Program-made: the position numbers and the translations under genes
The notes under the pieces: model-generated
Told to the model about the DNA's origin: nothing
The model's database searches: none
What the model saw: the letters and a program-made list of their open reading frames with translations, nothing else
Shown: piece after piece, positions 17,803-27,034 of the stretch
Position numbering within the stretch: position 1 is the stretch's first letter
Layout of the letters: the number at the start of each line of letters is the position of its first letter
Assembly (NCBI GenBank): GCA_018606725.1
Contig: JAGYID010000002.1
Location: forward strand, 1-62,086
Direction of reading: 5' to 3'
DNA: 62,086 nucleotides
Source: Acidobacteriota bacterium
GTDB taxonomy: Bacteria > Acidobacteriota > Polarisedimenticolia > Gp22-AA2

Positions 17803-18585
17803 ATGCTGGAAATCGCGGATCTGCACGCCAGGGCCGGCGGGAAGGACATCCTGCGCGGCATCGACCTGGTCATCAAGCCCGGCGAGGTGCACGCCATCAT
17901 GGGCCCCAACGGCTCTGGCAAGAGCACCCTCGCCAACGTCCTCGCCGGCCGCGAGTCGGTCGAGGTGACCCGGGGCACGGTGCGGTTCGCCGGCCGGGAC
18001 CTGCTGGCGTTGCCGCCCGAAGAGCGCGCCTGGGAGGGCGTCTTCCTGGCGTTCCAGTACCCGGTCGAGATCCCCGGCGTCAGCACCATGTACCTCCTGA
18101 AGGCCGGCCTCAACGCCATCCGCAAGCACCGCGGCGAGCCGGAGCTCGATGCCATGGAGTTCCTGGCGCTGGTCCGTGACAAGCTCAAGCTGGTCGAGAT
18201 GGACCAGGCGTTCCTGAACCGCTCGGTGAACGAGGGGTTTTCCGGCGGCGAGAAGAAGCGCAACGAAATTCTTCAAATGGCGGTCCTCGACCCGAAGCTG
18301 GCGATCCTCGACGAGACCGACTCGGGGCTGGACATCGATGCGCTGCGCATCGTCGCCAACGGCGTCAACGGCCTGCGCAATCCGCAGCGTTCGATGCTGG
18401 TGATCACGCACTACCAGAGGTTGCTCAACTACATCGTTCCCGACCGCGTCCACGTGCTGTCGGGCGGGCGCATCGTCAAGTCCGGCGGCAAGGAGCTGGC
18501 GCTGCAGCTCGAGAAGGAAGGGTACGCATGGATCGACACCCGCGCGGACGGCGGCGTCAAGCCGGCACCGGCGCCAACCCGCTGA
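17803..18585 (+). CDS. sufC: Fe-S assembly ATPase SufC
   Basis: A 260-residue ABC-type ATPase that powers the SufBCD scaffold. Walker A GPNGSGKST is at residues 34-42, the signature FSGGEKKRNEIL in the middle, and Walker B AILDETDSGLDIDAL after it, with the SufC-specific replacement of the usual LSGGQ. It begins 17 bp after sufB, with AAGGA upstream, and its last 58 bp overlap the start of sufD in another frame. Confidence 0.97.
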   Translation: MLEIADLHARAGGKDILRGIDLVIKPGEVHAIMGPNGSGKSTLANVLAGRESVEVTRGTVRFAGRDLLALPPEERAWEGVFLAFQYPVEIPGVSTMYLLKAGLNAIRKHRGEPELDAMEFLALVRDKLKLVEMDQAFLNRSVNEGFSGGEKKRNEILQMAVLDPKLAILDETDSGLDIDALRIVANGVNGLRNPQRSMLVITHYQRLLNYIVPDRVHVLSGGRIVKSGGKELALQLEKEGYAWIDTRADGGVKPAPAPTR

Positions 18586-20033
18586 AGACGACGAAGCGCA
18601 AGCGCGTCTCGGGCGGGAAGGGCCCCGCCAGCGGCAAGCGCGCCATCGCCGCCAAGCGCGCCGCGATCGACACTCCGACTCCCGGCACGAACGCCGAGAC
18701 CGCCCCCTGGCTGTCCGCCTTCGCGGCGCTGGAGCACGACGGCTGGCTGCGACGCGACCGCTGGACCGCGCCGCTGCGGCGCGCGGCTCTCGACCGCTTC
18801 GCGGCGCTCGGCTTCCCGACCACCCGGCAGGAGGAGTGGCGCTTCACCAGCGTCGCGCCGATCGCCCGGGTGCCGTTCCGCCCGCAGGCGGCGTACCAGC
18901 CTAACGGCCTGACGCCGGAGCAGTTCGAGCGCTTCACCTTCGAGCCGTGGGAGTGCAGTCACCTGGTGTTCGTGAACGGTTACTTCGCGCCCGAGCTGTC
19001 GACGCTGCGTTCGATGCCGGATGGGGTGCGGGTCATGAGCCTCGCGGAGGCGCTCCGCACCCAGCGCGATGCGGTCGCGCCGCACCTCGGACGGCTGGCC
19101 GGCACCGATGTCAACACCAACGTCTTCGCGGCGCTCAACACCGCCTTCATGCAGGACGGCTTGTTCATGGAGATCCCGGCGGGGGTGGCCGTCGACGAGC
19201 CGATCCATCTGCTGTTTGTCTCGTCGCCGCACGGCCGAGACCTGGCCTCGTGCCCGCGCAACCTGATCGTCGCCGGGCCGGGCAGCCAGGCGGCGATCGT
19301 CGAGAGCTACGTCAACCTGGATGACGGGGCCCGCTATTTCACCAACGCCGTGACCGAGATCGTCGTCATGCAGGGCGCCGGCGTCGATCACTACAAGATC
19401 GAGCGCGAGGGGCCGGCGGCGTTCCACGTCGCCACGGTGCAGGCGCACCTGGCCCGCGACAGCCGGCTGGCGTCGTACAACGTGTCGATCGGCGGGGCGC
19501 TGGTGCGCAACGACATCAACGTCGTGCTGGACGGCGAGGGCGCCGAGTGCCGGCTCGACGGCCTGTACACCCTCTCGGGCAGCCAGCACGTCGACAACCA
19601 CACTCTCATCGACCATGCGCGGCCGCACGGCACCAGCCACGAGCTGTACAAGGGGGTCCTCGACGGCCGCTCGCGCGGCGTGTTCGACGGGCGCATCATC
19701 GTGCGCGCCGACGCCCAGAAGACCGACGCGCACCAGGTCAACAAGAACCTGGTGCTGTCCGAGGAGGCGCTGGTCGACACCACGCCGCGGCTGGAGATCC
19801 TCGCCGACGACGTGAAATGCACCCACGGCGCCACCGTCGGACAACTCGATGAGGACGCCCTGTTCTACCTGCGCTCGCGCGCCATCGGGCAGGAGGCGGC
19901 GGCCAACATGTTGATGCAGGCATTCGTCAGCGACGTCGTGCACCGCATCAAGATCGCCCCGATCCGCGCCGGGCTGGAGTGCCTGCTGTTCACCCGGCTG
20001 CCGCGCGAGCACCGGCGGGAGGCGCACACGTGA
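18528..20033 (+). CDS. sufD: Fe-S assembly protein SufD
   Basis: A 501-residue SufB paralogue of the SufBCD complex. The core begins near residue 65 ([15 protein letters not shown]) and ends with the shared [21 protein letters not shown] and LFTRLP. The first 50 residues are basic, low-complexity and atypical. The ATG at 18528 lies inside sufC (58-bp overlap); no ATG, GTG or TTG downstream precedes the conserved core, so this start is accepted although unusual. Confidence 0.92.
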   Translation: MDRHPRGRRRQAGTGANPLKTTKRKRVSGGKGPASGKRAIAAKRAAIDTPTPGTNAETAPWLSAFAALEHDGWLRRDRWTAPLRRAALDRFAALGFPTTRQEEWRFTSVAPIARVPFRPQAAYQPNGLTPEQFERFTFEPWECSHLVFVNGYFAPELSTLRSMPDGVRVMSLAEALRTQRDAVAPHLGRLAGTDVNTNVFAALNTAFMQDGLFMEIPAGVAVDEPIHLLFVSSPHGRDLASCPRNLIVAGPGSQAAIVESYVNLDDGARYFTNAVTEIVVMQGAGVDHYKIEREGPAAFHVATVQAHLARDSRLASYNVSIGGALVRNDINVVLDGEGAECRLDGLYTLSGSQHVDNHTLIDHARPHGTSHELYKGVLDGRSRGVFDGRIIVRADAQKTDAHQVNKNLVLSEEALVDTTPRLEILADDVKCTHGATVGQLDEDALFYLRSRAIGQEAAANMLMQAFVSDVVHRIKIAPIRAGLECLLFTRLPREHRREAHT

Positions 20034-21325
20034 GGACGGCGGGCGAGCGGTCGGCGGGCGGGCAAATCGCCGGCGCAGCGACCCGGGCCAGCGCCTCGGG
20101 CGGGAGGGCCTTCGACCCGCTCGCGGTGCGCGAGGATTTCCCGATCCTGCGGCAGAAGGTGTATGGAAAGCCGCTCGTCTATCTCGACAACGCCGCCACC
20201 ACGCACAAGCCGCGCGTCGTGATCGAGGCGATCGAGCGGTTCTACGAGAACGACAACTCCAATATCCACCGCGGCCTACACGCCCTGAGCGAACGGGCCA
20301 CGGCGGCGTTCGAGGCCGCCCGCGACACCGTGCGCCGGACGCTCAACGCCGCCGACCTCAGGGAGATCGTCTTCACGCGCGGCACCACCGAGGCGATCAA
20401 CCTGGTGGCCCAGTCGTTCGCCCGGCCACGCCTGCGCCCGGGGGACGAGATCGTCATCTCGACTCTCGAGCATCACTCCAACATCGTCCCGTGGCAGATG
20501 GTCTGCGAGGCGACCGGCGCCCGCCTGCGGGTCATCCCGATCGGCGAGGCCGGCGAGCTCGACATGAAGGCGTACGAGGCCCTCCTCGGTCCGCGCACGC
20601 GGCTGGTGGCGATCGTGCACGTGTCGAACGCGCTCGGCACCATCAACCCGGTCGAGCGCGTCATCGAGGCGGCGCACGCCCGCGGCATCCCGGTCCTGCT
20701 CGACGGGGCGCAAGCGGTGGCGCACATGAAGGTCGACGTGCGGGCGCTCGACTGCGACTTCTACGCCTTCTCCGGCCACAAGGTGTACGGGCCGACCGGC
20801 ATCGGCGTCCTGTACGGCAAGGTCGAGCACCTCGAGGCGATGCCGCCGTATCAGGGGGGCGGCGACATGATCGCCTCCGTCACCTTCGAGAAGACCACCT
20901 GGAACCGGCTGCCGTACAAGTTCGAGGCCGGCACGCCGCACATCGCCGGCGGCATCGGCCTGGCGGCGGCGCTCGACTATCTCGATCGGCTCGGGCTCGA
21001 GGGACGCGCCGCGCACGAGCAGGATCTGCTGGTCCGCGCCACCGCGGCGCTGCGGGCGATCCCGCGGGTGCGGATCATCGGCACGGCCCCCGCCAAGGCG
21101 AGCGTGCTGTCGTTCGTCATCGACGGCATCCACCCGCACGACATCGGCACCATCCTCGATCGGGACGGGATCGCCATCCGCGCCGGGCATCACTGCACGC
21201 AGCCGCTGATGGATCGGTTCGGAGTACCGGCGACGGCCCGCGCCTCGTTCGCGCTCTACAACACCCGCGACGAGGTCGACGCGCTCGCGAAGGGCGTCGC
21301 CCGGGTCATCGAGGTCTTCTCCTGA
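20030..21325 (+). CDS. sufS: Cysteine desulfurase SufS
   Basis: A 431-residue PLP enzyme releasing sulfur from cysteine as a persulfide for cluster assembly. PLP lysine K251 lies in [11 protein letters not shown]; the persulfide cysteine C389 lies in [11 protein letters not shown], the group II (SufS/CsdA) form. Start is GTG 20030, overlapping the sufD TGA by 4 bp (GTGA), with GGGAGG upstream; the open frame further upstream is sufD in another phase. SufU follows with a 1-bp overlap and is its expected sulfur acceptor. Confidence 0.96.
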   Translation: MRTAGERSAGGQIAGAATRASASGGRAFDPLAVREDFPILRQKVYGKPLVYLDNAATTHKPRVVIEAIERFYENDNSNIHRGLHALSERATAAFEAARDTVRRTLNAADLREIVFTRGTTEAINLVAQSFARPRLRPGDEIVISTLEHHSNIVPWQMVCEATGARLRVIPIGEAGELDMKAYEALLGPRTRLVAIVHVSNALGTINPVERVIEAAHARGIPVLLDGAQAVAHMKVDVRALDCDFYAFSGHKVYGPTGIGVLYGKVEHLEAMPPYQGGGDMIASVTFEKTTWNRLPYKFEAGTPHIAGGIGLAAALDYLDRLGLEGRAAHEQDLLVRATAALRAIPRVRIIGTAPAKASVLSFVIDGIHPHDIGTILDRDGIAIRAGHHCTQPLMDRFGVPATARASFALYNTRDEVDALAKGVARVIEVFS

Positions 21326-21771
21326 TGTCCGAGCTGGGCGATCTGTATCAAGAGGTCATCCTCGACCACAACAAGCGGCCGCGGAACTTCCGGGCGCTGC
21401 CGGGGGCGGACCACCGGGCGGTGGGGCACAACCCGCTGTGCGGCGACCGGATGACCATCTACCTGAAACTCGACGGCGACGTGGTCACCGAGGTGACATT
21501 CGAAGGATCGGGCTGCGCCATCTCGAAGGCGTCGGCCTCGATGATGACCGAGAGCATCAAGGGGAAGACCCGCGCCCAGGTCGAGGCTCTGTTCAAGAAA
21601 TTCCACGGACTGGTGACCGGCGAGCCGCCGGCGTCCGGCGCCGACCTGGGCAAGCTGGTGGTGTTCTCCGGCGTCAGCGAGTTCCCGGTGCGGGTCAAGT
21701 GCGCCACGCTCGCCTGGCACACGCTGCGGGCGGCGCTGGAAGAGCGGACCGAGGCGGTCTCGACCGAGTGA
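21325..21771 (+). CDS. sufU: Sulfur-transfer protein SufU
   Basis: A 148-residue zinc-dependent sulfurtransferase-type IscU relative. Conserved ligands are C39 with D41 (NPLCGDR), C64 (GSGCAISKASAS) and C126 (VRVKCATLAW), and the SufU-specific insertion between the second and third Cys (about residues 94-118) is present, which separates it from scaffold IscU. It accepts persulfide from SufS. ATG overlaps the sufS stop by one base. Confidence 0.95.
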   Translation: MSELGDLYQEVILDHNKRPRNFRALPGADHRAVGHNPLCGDRMTIYLKLDGDVVTEVTFEGSGCAISKASASMMTESIKGKTRAQVEALFKKFHGLVTGEPPASGADLGKLVVFSGVSEFPVRVKCATLAWHTLRAALEERTEAVSTE

Positions 21772-21824
21772 TGAGCGACGGCGGGCCGATGATCGGCGTC
21801 GGCCCGGTGCGCGACAGGGGAGCG

Positions 21825-22202
21825 ATGATGGATGATTCGAGCAAGCCACAGGGTCAATCACCGGACGACGGCAGCCCGCTGCCCGATCTCGGCAAGCCGC
21901 CCGACCTGCGCGACAAGATCGTCGAAGTGCTGCAGACCTGCTTCGACCCGGAGATCCCGGTCAACATCTACGAGCTGGGGCTGATCTACGACATCGACAT
22001 CAAGCCGGAGGGGGAGGTCGGCATCAAGATGACGCTGACCTCGCCGATGTGCCCGGTCGCCGGCTCGCTGCCGCCGGAGGTCGAGGCGAAGGTCGGCGGG
22101 GTCCCGGGCGTGAAGAGCGCCAAGGTCGAGGTCGTCTGGGAGCCGCCCTGGACGCCGGAAAAGATGACCGAGGCCGCCCGCCTTATGCTGGGGATGATGT
22201 AG
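21825..22202 (+). CDS. sufT: SufT-like MIP18/DUF59 protein
   Basis: A 125-residue protein of the MIP18 (DUF59/PaaD) family, which helps mature Fe-S proteins. LRDKIVEVLQTCFDPEIPVN and IYELGLIYDIDI, then TSPMCPVAGSLPPEVE with the reactive Cys, define it. Start placed at ATG 21825 after AGGGGAG; an ATG at 21771 overlapping the sufU stop would add 18 residues without family similarity. Last gene of the suf operon; it converges with the Rieske gene. Confidence 0.88.
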   Translation: MMDDSSKPQGQSPDDGSPLPDLGKPPDLRDKIVEVLQTCFDPEIPVNIYELGLIYDIDIKPEGEVGIKMTLTSPMCPVAGSLPPEVEAKVGGVPGVKSAKVEVVWEPPWTPEKMTEAARLMLGMM

Positions 22203-22212
22203 GGGCGACCCG

Positions 22213-22235
22213 CGCCGGGCTCAGCCCCACCGGCG
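22213..22235. terminator. Weak hairpin at the end of the suf operon
   Basis: Arms CGCCGG (22213-22218) and CCGGCG (22230-22235) lie 11 nt after the sufT stop in the 50-bp gap before the convergent Rieske gene. No U-tract, so it is only a candidate terminator. Confidence 0.3.
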
Positions 22236-22252
22236 AACTGCCGGCCCCAGGC

Positions 22253-23515
22253 TCAGGGGGTCTGTCGGCTCGCCGGCAGCGGCGCCGTCTTGCCGGTCAG
22301 CCGGTCGGCGACGAAGTTGTCGAAGATGTGCACCATCCACTCGAGGCTCGACAGCCGGCCGCGGTCGTAGCCGCCCGAACCGATCCCCTGCTGCGTCAGC
22401 TCGCACGCCTTCCAGTCCTGCTTGTTGGTCAGGTCCCAGAAATCGGATGCGTCGGAGGGGTCGAACCCCGCCTTCGTCACCTCGGCCGGATCGAACAGAT
22501 AGTCGTTGACGATCTCGCAGCGGTCGGGAGCAACCGGCCACACCTGGTGCGTCATCACGTAGTCCGGGTGCAGGCTCAGGAGCAGGTTCGGATAGACGAT
22601 GTAGTAATGGATCTTCCGGTACTCGTCGGCCGGCAGCCAGGGGAGCGGCGGCCGCTGGGTTTGGCCGGAAAGCGTCATCGTCTGATACTCGTCCTTGCGC
22701 AGGTCCATCCAGCCGCCGACGGTCGCCCGGTTGACCAGGTCGGTCTGCCCGCTCATGTAGTGCGACACCTTGTTGAGCTCGGGATGGATCAGGGAGCAGT
22801 GATAGCACTCGGAATAGTTCTCCGCCAGGATCTTCCAGTTCGCCTGCACGGTGTAGTGCAGTCGCTTGCCGCGCTTGAGCGTCCCCATCCGGTAATGGGC
22901 GAACTTCGACCCCATCTCTGCGAGGTGCTCCATGAGGCCGGGGCCGTCGGGCGAGAAGTTGATGAACAGGAAGCCGTCCCACGTATCCAGCCGGACCCGG
23001 TGCAGACCGAAGGCGGTCTTGTCGAAGTTGCGGCTGTCCTCCATGTGCGGGGCCGAGCGCAAAGCACCGTTCAGCTCGTAGGTCCAGGCGTGGTAGGGGC
23101 ACCGCAGCCGGGAGAGCCCGCCACCGCACGGCTCCGTCAGCAGGCGCGAGCCGCGGTGCCGGCAGACGTTGTGGAAGGCGTTGACCGTGCCGTCGGAGTC
23201 GCGCATGACAATGACGCTGTCGCTGCCGATCGTCCGGGTCAGGTAGTCGCCCGGGTTGGCGACGTCCTCGTCGCGGCCGACGCACAGCCACATCTTGGTG
23301 AAGATGCGGTCGACCTCCAGCGCGAAGATCGCCGGGTCGCGGTAGAGGCGGCCGGGCAGCGTGGTCGACTCCTCCAGCGGCACGCGGATGGAGGCGAGAT
23401 CGCGTTCGAGGTCGGCCGGCTCCGGAGGCGCGGGCTCCGTCATCCGGCGCGCCGCAGCGGCGCACGACATCTCCACCGTCCCCTGCGTTCTCGTTTCCAT
23501 GCGTCCGTCTGCCAT
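22253..23515 (-). CDS. Rieske-type aromatic ring-hydroxylating oxygenase, alpha subunit family
   Basis: About 420 residues. The Rieske [2Fe-2S] ligands are CRHRGS and CPYHAW (C-x-H, then C-x2-H), and the catalytic mononuclear iron site is NYSECYHCSLIHPEL with its two His. The domain order and length fit Rieske oxygenase alpha subunits; no beta subunit, ferredoxin or reductase gene is adjacent, so it may be a homotrimeric type such as those acting on quaternary amines or small aromatics. Start taken at ATG 23515; GTG 23557 or later ATGs at 23500 and 23443 are possible. Convergent with sufT, the source of its clusters. Confidence 0.88.
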   Translation of the reverse strand: MADGRMETRTQGTVEMSCAAAARRMTEPAPPEPADLERDLASIRVPLEESTTLPGRLYRDPAIFALEVDRIFTKMWLCVGRDEDVANPGDYLTRTIGSDSVIVMRDSDGTVNAFHNVCRHRGSRLLTEPCGGGLSRLRCPYHAWTYELNGALRSAPHMEDSRNFDKTAFGLHRVRLDTWDGFLFINFSPDGPGLMEHLAEMGSKFAHYRMGTLKRGKRLHYTVQANWKILAENYSECYHCSLIHPELNKVSHYMSGQTDLVNRATVGGWMDLRKDEYQTMTLSGQTQRPPLPWLPADEYRKIHYYIVYPNLLLSLHPDYVMTHQVWPVAPDRCEIVNDYLFDPAEVTKAGFDPSDASDFWDLTNKQDWKACELTQQGIGSGGYDRGRLSSLEWMVHIFDNFVADRLTGKTAPLPASRQTP

Positions 23516-23614
23516 GGCGTGCCTCGTTTCTGACCGGGATAAAGAGTCGCGCGCCACCCGGCGGCGGCAATTCTACCAGCGACCGGAGCGCGATCTTCGG
23601 TGTTGCGCGGAGAG

Positions 23615-23643
23615 AGAATACCGCGTGAAAGCACAATGCGCAA
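23615..23643 (-). promoter_or_regulatory. Candidate promoter of the Rieske oxygenase gene
   Basis: On the minus strand, TTGCGC (23638-23643), a 17-bp spacer and TATTCT (23615-23620). The same stretch contains two interleaved inverted repeats: TGTTGCGC at 23601-23608 with GCGCAACA at 23638-23645, and GAGAAT at 23614-23619 with ATTCTC at 23647-23652, which could bind a regulator. The 264-bp gap holds nothing else that I can name. Confidence 0.4.
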
Positions 23644-23766
23644 CACATTCTCACTATATGAAATTATGAAGATTGGCATGACCGCGCCCGGTCACGCCGC
23701 GCCGGTCGCGGCGCCGCTCGCCGCGCCATGGCGCCGGACAACGCACCGCGGCGCGGGCCGAGGCTC

Positions 23767-23772
23767 TATACT
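23767..23772 (+). promoter_or_regulatory. -10 box directly before the aminotransferase start
   Basis: TATACT followed by 7 nt and the ATG at 23780. Transcription would begin at or next to the start codon, so the mRNA would be leaderless; no Shine-Dalgarno site is present. Confidence 0.4.
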
Positions 23773-23779
23773 CGCCGCC

Positions 23780-25015
23780 ATGTTCGCGCACCGTCTCGCG
23801 TGGCCGAACCGGGTGAACCGCCTCGCCGCCCTTCTGGAGGAGAAGCGGCGGCAGGGGCGTCCGATCCTCGACCTGACCGAGTCGAACCCGACCCGCGTCG
23901 GGCTCGACTATCCGGTCGAGGAAATCCGCCGGGCGATCGCCGACCCGGGGATCGCCGCCTACGAGCCGTCGGCGCGCGGACTGTCCGCCGCCCGCGAGGC
24001 GGTGGCGGCGTGGCATCGGCGGCGCGGCTGGGTCGTGGATCCGGAGCGCATCGTCCTGACCGCCAGCACCAGCGAAGCCTACGCGCTGCTCTTCAAGCTG
24101 CTCGCCGATCCAGGGGAGACGGTGCTGGTGCCGCGCCCGAGCTACCCGCTGTTCGACTTCCTCGCCGCGCTCGAGTCGGTGCGCCCGGTTCCGTACCCGC
24201 TCGAGTCCGACGGCGGGTGGAGCATCGATCTCGAGACGCTCGAGCGGCTGGCGGCGGCGCAAGGGCCGGGGCGGCCGCGGGCGATCGTCACGGTGAACCC
24301 GAACAACCCGACCGGCACCGCGCTGCGCCCGGACGAGCTCGCGGCCCTGGAGGAAATAGCTGCCCGCCACGACCTGGCGGTCGTCTCCGACGAAGTGTTC
24401 CTCGACTATCTCGATGACCGATCCACAGCCGATCGATCCACCGGCACGCGGGCGGACCGGGCCGGCTCTGCGCCGCATCGCGCCGTTTCGGTCCTGGAGG
24501 GGGAGGGGAGGGCGCTGTCGTTCGTCCTGGGCGGTCTGTCGAAGTCGTGTGGCCTGCCGCAGATGAAGCTCGGCTGGATCGTCATCCGCGGCCCGCAGGC
24601 GGCGGCGTTCGAGGCGCTGGAGCGGCTCGAGCTGATCGCCGACACCTACCTGTCGGTCGGGGCGCCGGTGCAGCTCGGCGCCGCCGCGCTGCTCGATCTT
24701 GGCGAGGGGATCCGCGCGCAGATCGCCGCCCGCATCCGCCACAACCGGGCGGCGCTCGCCGCGGCGATCGGCCCCTCGTCAGCCTGCCGGTTGCTGCCGT
24801 CGGCCGGCGGCTGGTACGCGGTCGTGCAGATCCCCGCGGTCAAATCGGAGGAGAACACAGTCCTCGCACTCCTCGATCAGGACGACGTCCTCGTCCACCC
24901 CGGCTACTTCTTCGACTTCCCGCACGAAGCGTTCCTGATACTCAGCCTTTTGCCCGAGCGCTCGACGTTCGTCGAGGCGCTCCGTCGGATTCTGTCGCGC
25001 TCGGGCGCGACCTGA
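23780..25015 (+). CDS. PLP-dependent class I/II aminotransferase
   Basis: A 411-residue fold-type I aminotransferase. NPNNPTG (substrate/PLP binding), VVSDEVFLDY (Asp to the pyridine N) and GGLSKSCGLPQMKLGW (PLP Lys followed by the phosphate-binding Arg-less variant) appear in order. Family members transfer amino groups from alanine, aspartate or aromatic amino acids; substrate unknown. A 25-residue Ser/Arg/Asp-rich insert follows VFLDYLDD near residue 215. Start at ATG 23780 because the conserved N-terminus RLAWPNRVNRLA begins there; the frame upstream is unconserved. Confidence 0.88.
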   Translation: MFAHRLAWPNRVNRLAALLEEKRRQGRPILDLTESNPTRVGLDYPVEEIRRAIADPGIAAYEPSARGLSAAREAVAAWHRRRGWVVDPERIVLTASTSEAYALLFKLLADPGETVLVPRPSYPLFDFLAALESVRPVPYPLESDGGWSIDLETLERLAAAQGPGRPRAIVTVNPNNPTGTALRPDELAALEEIAARHDLAVVSDEVFLDYLDDRSTADRSTGTRADRAGSAPHRAVSVLEGEGRALSFVLGGLSKSCGLPQMKLGWIVIRGPQAAAFEALERLELIADTYLSVGAPVQLGAAALLDLGEGIRAQIAARIRHNRAALAAAIGPSSACRLLPSAGGWYAVVQIPAVKSEENTVLALLDQDDVLVHPGYFFDFPHEAFLILSLLPERSTFVEALRRILSRSGAT

Positions 25016-25050
25016 TGGTGGAAGGCGCAACCGGCGTCCCCGAATAACAC

Positions 25051-25081
25051 CGAGGCCGCCGGTGTGGCACCGGCGGCCTCG
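25051..25081. terminator. Strong hairpin between convergent genes
   Basis: A 14-bp perfect GC-rich stem (25051-25064 with 25068-25081) and a 3-nt loop, 35 bp after the aminotransferase stop and 80 bp after the end of the convergent protease gene. Its position fits a bidirectional terminator; no clear U-tract. Confidence 0.65.
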
Positions 25082-25161
25082 TTCCACCCAACCCCACCAG
25101 GCGAGCCCGGCGCGGCTGGTTCCCCCGCTCGGTTAGTTCTTCGCCGACCTGAGCCCTCCGC

Positions 25162-26361
25162 TCAGTCCGCCACGCAGCTCAGCAATCCGGCCGCGTCGGC
25201 GCAGATGGCGGCCATCGCCGTGCCGGAATTGAGGCACGGGTTGTCATCGACGCCGCCGAAGTGGTGCAGCACGATGACGCGGTTGGTCCCGGACGCGAGG
25301 ATCGGCGAGCCGGACGACCCACCTTCGCTGTCGCAGGCATAGGCGATCTGGCTGGCGGTCGCCGTCCTGGCGTACGTCTGTCCGATGTCGTCGACGTCGC
25401 ACAGCGCCGTCCTGGCGCCGTCCTCGTAGACCCCGACCTTCTTCTCGTTGCCGCCCGGGTGCTGGATGAACCAGATCGGGTCGCCGATCGTCACCGGCCG
25501 GGTCGATGGGGTCAGCTCGCCCCAGGTCGCCTCGGGGTTCCCGAGCAGCGTGAACAGCGTGTAGTCGAGCCCCTCCTTCTGGCCTTTCCGCTTGATGCTG
25601 TTGGTCTTCAGGAAGGTGCCGCCGGTGTAGCTGGTCGTCGGCGCGGCCATCGTGCCGCCGCAGCCGGCGCTCTGGAAGTTGAACAGCGCCTGCACCGTCT
25701 CGGTCTCGCGTTGGGTGCTGAAGCAGTGGTTGTTGGTCACCATGGTGCTGTCGTTCGCCCCCGCCGCCAGCCAGCCGGTGCAGGCATAGATGTAGGCCCC
25801 CTGGATCCACGACAGCCGGGCGACAGCCCTCTGGTCGGAGTCGAATACCGGGTCGGAGGTGTAGCAAGCCACGTCCTCGACCCCGTTGGTGCCACAGATG
25901 ACCTCCGGGACCGGCCCGGCCTGCTTCTGGTAGAACGGCATCGTGCCGTGCCCGACGGCGTCGATCACGTAGCCGAACCCCATCCCCCGGCCGCCGTACA
26001 GACGGACGATCGCCGTGTCGCCGGCGACGGCGAGCGCCCAGACATCGCCGTTCTGGTGCGGCCCCTTGCCGCGATAGGTCCAGACCTGCGCCCCGTCGGG
26101 GCTGCTGACCGTGAGGTAGTCGCCCGGTGCCAGCCGCAGATCGGAGAAATGGACCCGCACGAACTCGGCCCCCGGAGAGATCACCCGGTCGGTCCAGACC
26201 ACCTTGCGGGCGTCGGTGCCCGCCGGGTAGGGGTGCGGGGTCTCGAGACGCATCGGCCGGACCTCCCCGGCCTTGAGCGGCGCCTGGGCGAAGGCCGGGG
26301 CCGCGACAACCACGGCGAGGACGGCGACGAAGAGAATGAAAGCGATGGACGGACGGTGCAT
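25162..26361 (-). CDS. Secreted trypsin-like serine protease
   Basis: A 399-residue extracellular S1-fold protease. A signal peptide (about residues 1-26) precedes a beta-rich pre-domain, then the catalytic domain with His in VTNNHC, Asp in GLDYTLF and Ser in CDSEGGSSGSPIL. Eight or more cysteines suggest disulfides. It resembles the lysyl endopeptidase-like secreted proteases, with a pre-domain like the one used to bind the cell surface or substrate. Start at ATG 26361, 9 nt after AAGGAGG; a TTG 6 nt upstream is less well spaced. Confidence 0.9.
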   Translation of the reverse strand: MHRPSIAFILFVAVLAVVVAAPAFAQAPLKAGEVRPMRLETPHPYPAGTDARKVVWTDRVISPGAEFVRVHFSDLRLAPGDYLTVSSPDGAQVWTYRGKGPHQNGDVWALAVAGDTAIVRLYGGRGMGFGYVIDAVGHGTMPFYQKQAGPVPEVICGTNGVEDVACYTSDPVFDSDQRAVARLSWIQGAYIYACTGWLAAGANDSTMVTNNHCFSTQRETETVQALFNFQSAGCGGTMAAPTTSYTGGTFLKTNSIKRKGQKEGLDYTLFTLLGNPEATWGELTPSTRPVTIGDPIWFIQHPGGNEKKVGVYEDGARTALCDVDDIGQTYARTATASQIAYACDSEGGSSGSPILASGTNRVIVLHHFGGVDDNPCLNSGTAMAAICADAAGLLSCVAD

Positions 26362-26387
26362 GGGCAACCCCCTCCTTCTTTCCGGCC

Positions 26388-26416
26388 CATATACGCCGGT
26401 CCGGATCCGGGGTCAA
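26388..26416 (-). promoter_or_regulatory. Candidate promoter of the secreted protease gene
   Basis: On the minus strand, TTGACC (26411-26416), 17-bp spacer, TATATG (26388-26393), followed by the AAGGAGG site and ATG 27 nt downstream. The -35 is the same as that in front of the gene at 61003. Confidence 0.55.
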
Positions 26417-26546
26417 GGAGATTTCCCGGCTGAACTTCCTGAAGACTGTCACCCCGACGCCTCGCCTGTTCCGGGGGGACGATCCGCCGGGTTCGGTGAA
26501 TCCGGTCGAGGTCACCTGCATCTACAGGGCATGACCCGGAGCCGCG

Positions 26547-26575
26547 TTGTCCGCCGGAGACCCCTTGTGTATACT
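26547..26575 (+). promoter_or_regulatory. Candidate promoter of the bufferin operon
   Basis: TTGTCC (26547-26552), 17-bp spacer, TATACT (26570-26575). Predicted start near 26582, which places a hairpin at the very 5' end of the message. Confidence 0.5.
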
Positions 26576-26586
26576 CCGGCGCTCCC

Positions 26587-26609
26587 AATCGGACCATGGG
26601 GGTCCGATT
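26587..26609. promoter_or_regulatory. Hairpin or operator in the bufferin 5' leader
   Basis: Perfect 9-bp arms AATCGGACC (26587-26595) and GGTCCGATT (26601-26609), loop of 5 nt, lying between the promoter and the GAGGAGG site. It may be a repressor site just downstream of the start of transcription or a stabilising 5' stem. Confidence 0.5.
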
Positions 26610-26640
26610 CGGTTCTGGGCGACTCACGAGGAGGTCCGGA

Positions 26641-26937
26641 ATGAACAGGAAGAAGGCGGTTGGGTTCGCGGTTGCCGCGGCGGTTGTCGGCATGCTGGCG
26701 TCGGGCTATCAGTTCGCCGGCGACGAGGCGAAGAAGGACTCGGGCAAGGAAGTGAAGTGCGCCGGCATCAACAGCTGCAAGGGCCACGGCGCCTGCGCCT
26801 CGGCCGACGGCAGCAGCGCCTGCGCCGGCAAGAACGAGTGCAAGGGCAAGGGCTGGGTGAAGGTGAAGAGCGAGAAAGAGTGCACCGACAAGGGCGGCAC
26901 CGTCGTGAAGGACGCCCCCAAGGAAGAGCAGAAGTAA
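26641..26937 (+). CDS. bufA2: Bufferin-like precursor peptide (BufA2-type), exported, Cys-rich
   Basis: A 98-residue precursor. Residues 1-26 form a signal peptide; the mature part has six cysteines (40, 46, 52, 61, 67, 81) in the repeated pattern CxGxxxCKGxGxC and CAGKNECKGKG, then a Lys/Glu-rich tail. This is the pattern of bufferin-type RiPPs, periplasmic copper-binding peptides in which MNIO enzymes turn Cys into thiooxazole-type groups. Strong GAGGAGG before the ATG. The modifying enzyme genes follow directly, so the family call rests on sequence and context; the metal bound here is inferred. Confidence 0.82.
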   Translation: MNRKKAVGFAVAAAVVGMLASGYQFAGDEAKKDSGKEVKCAGINSCKGHGACASADGSSACAGKNECKGKGWVKVKSEKECTDKGGTVVKDAPKEEQK

Positions 26938-26972
26938 CTCCCTTCCGACCGCAAGGATTCAGCTGCGACGGC

Positions 26973-27004
26973 AGGGTCCGGGCCGCACGGGCGGCCCGGA
27001 CCCT
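26973..27004 (+). terminator. Intra-operon hairpin (attenuator) after the precursor gene
   Basis: A perfect 14-bp stem (26973-26986 with 26991-27004) and a 4-nt loop, 36 bp after the precursor stop and 31 bp before the next ATG. It probably causes partial termination or protects the 3' end of the precursor message, giving more peptide than enzyme. No U-tract. Confidence 0.65.
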
Positions 27005-27034
27005 CCGATCCTGCACCAGCATCAATCCGAAATC

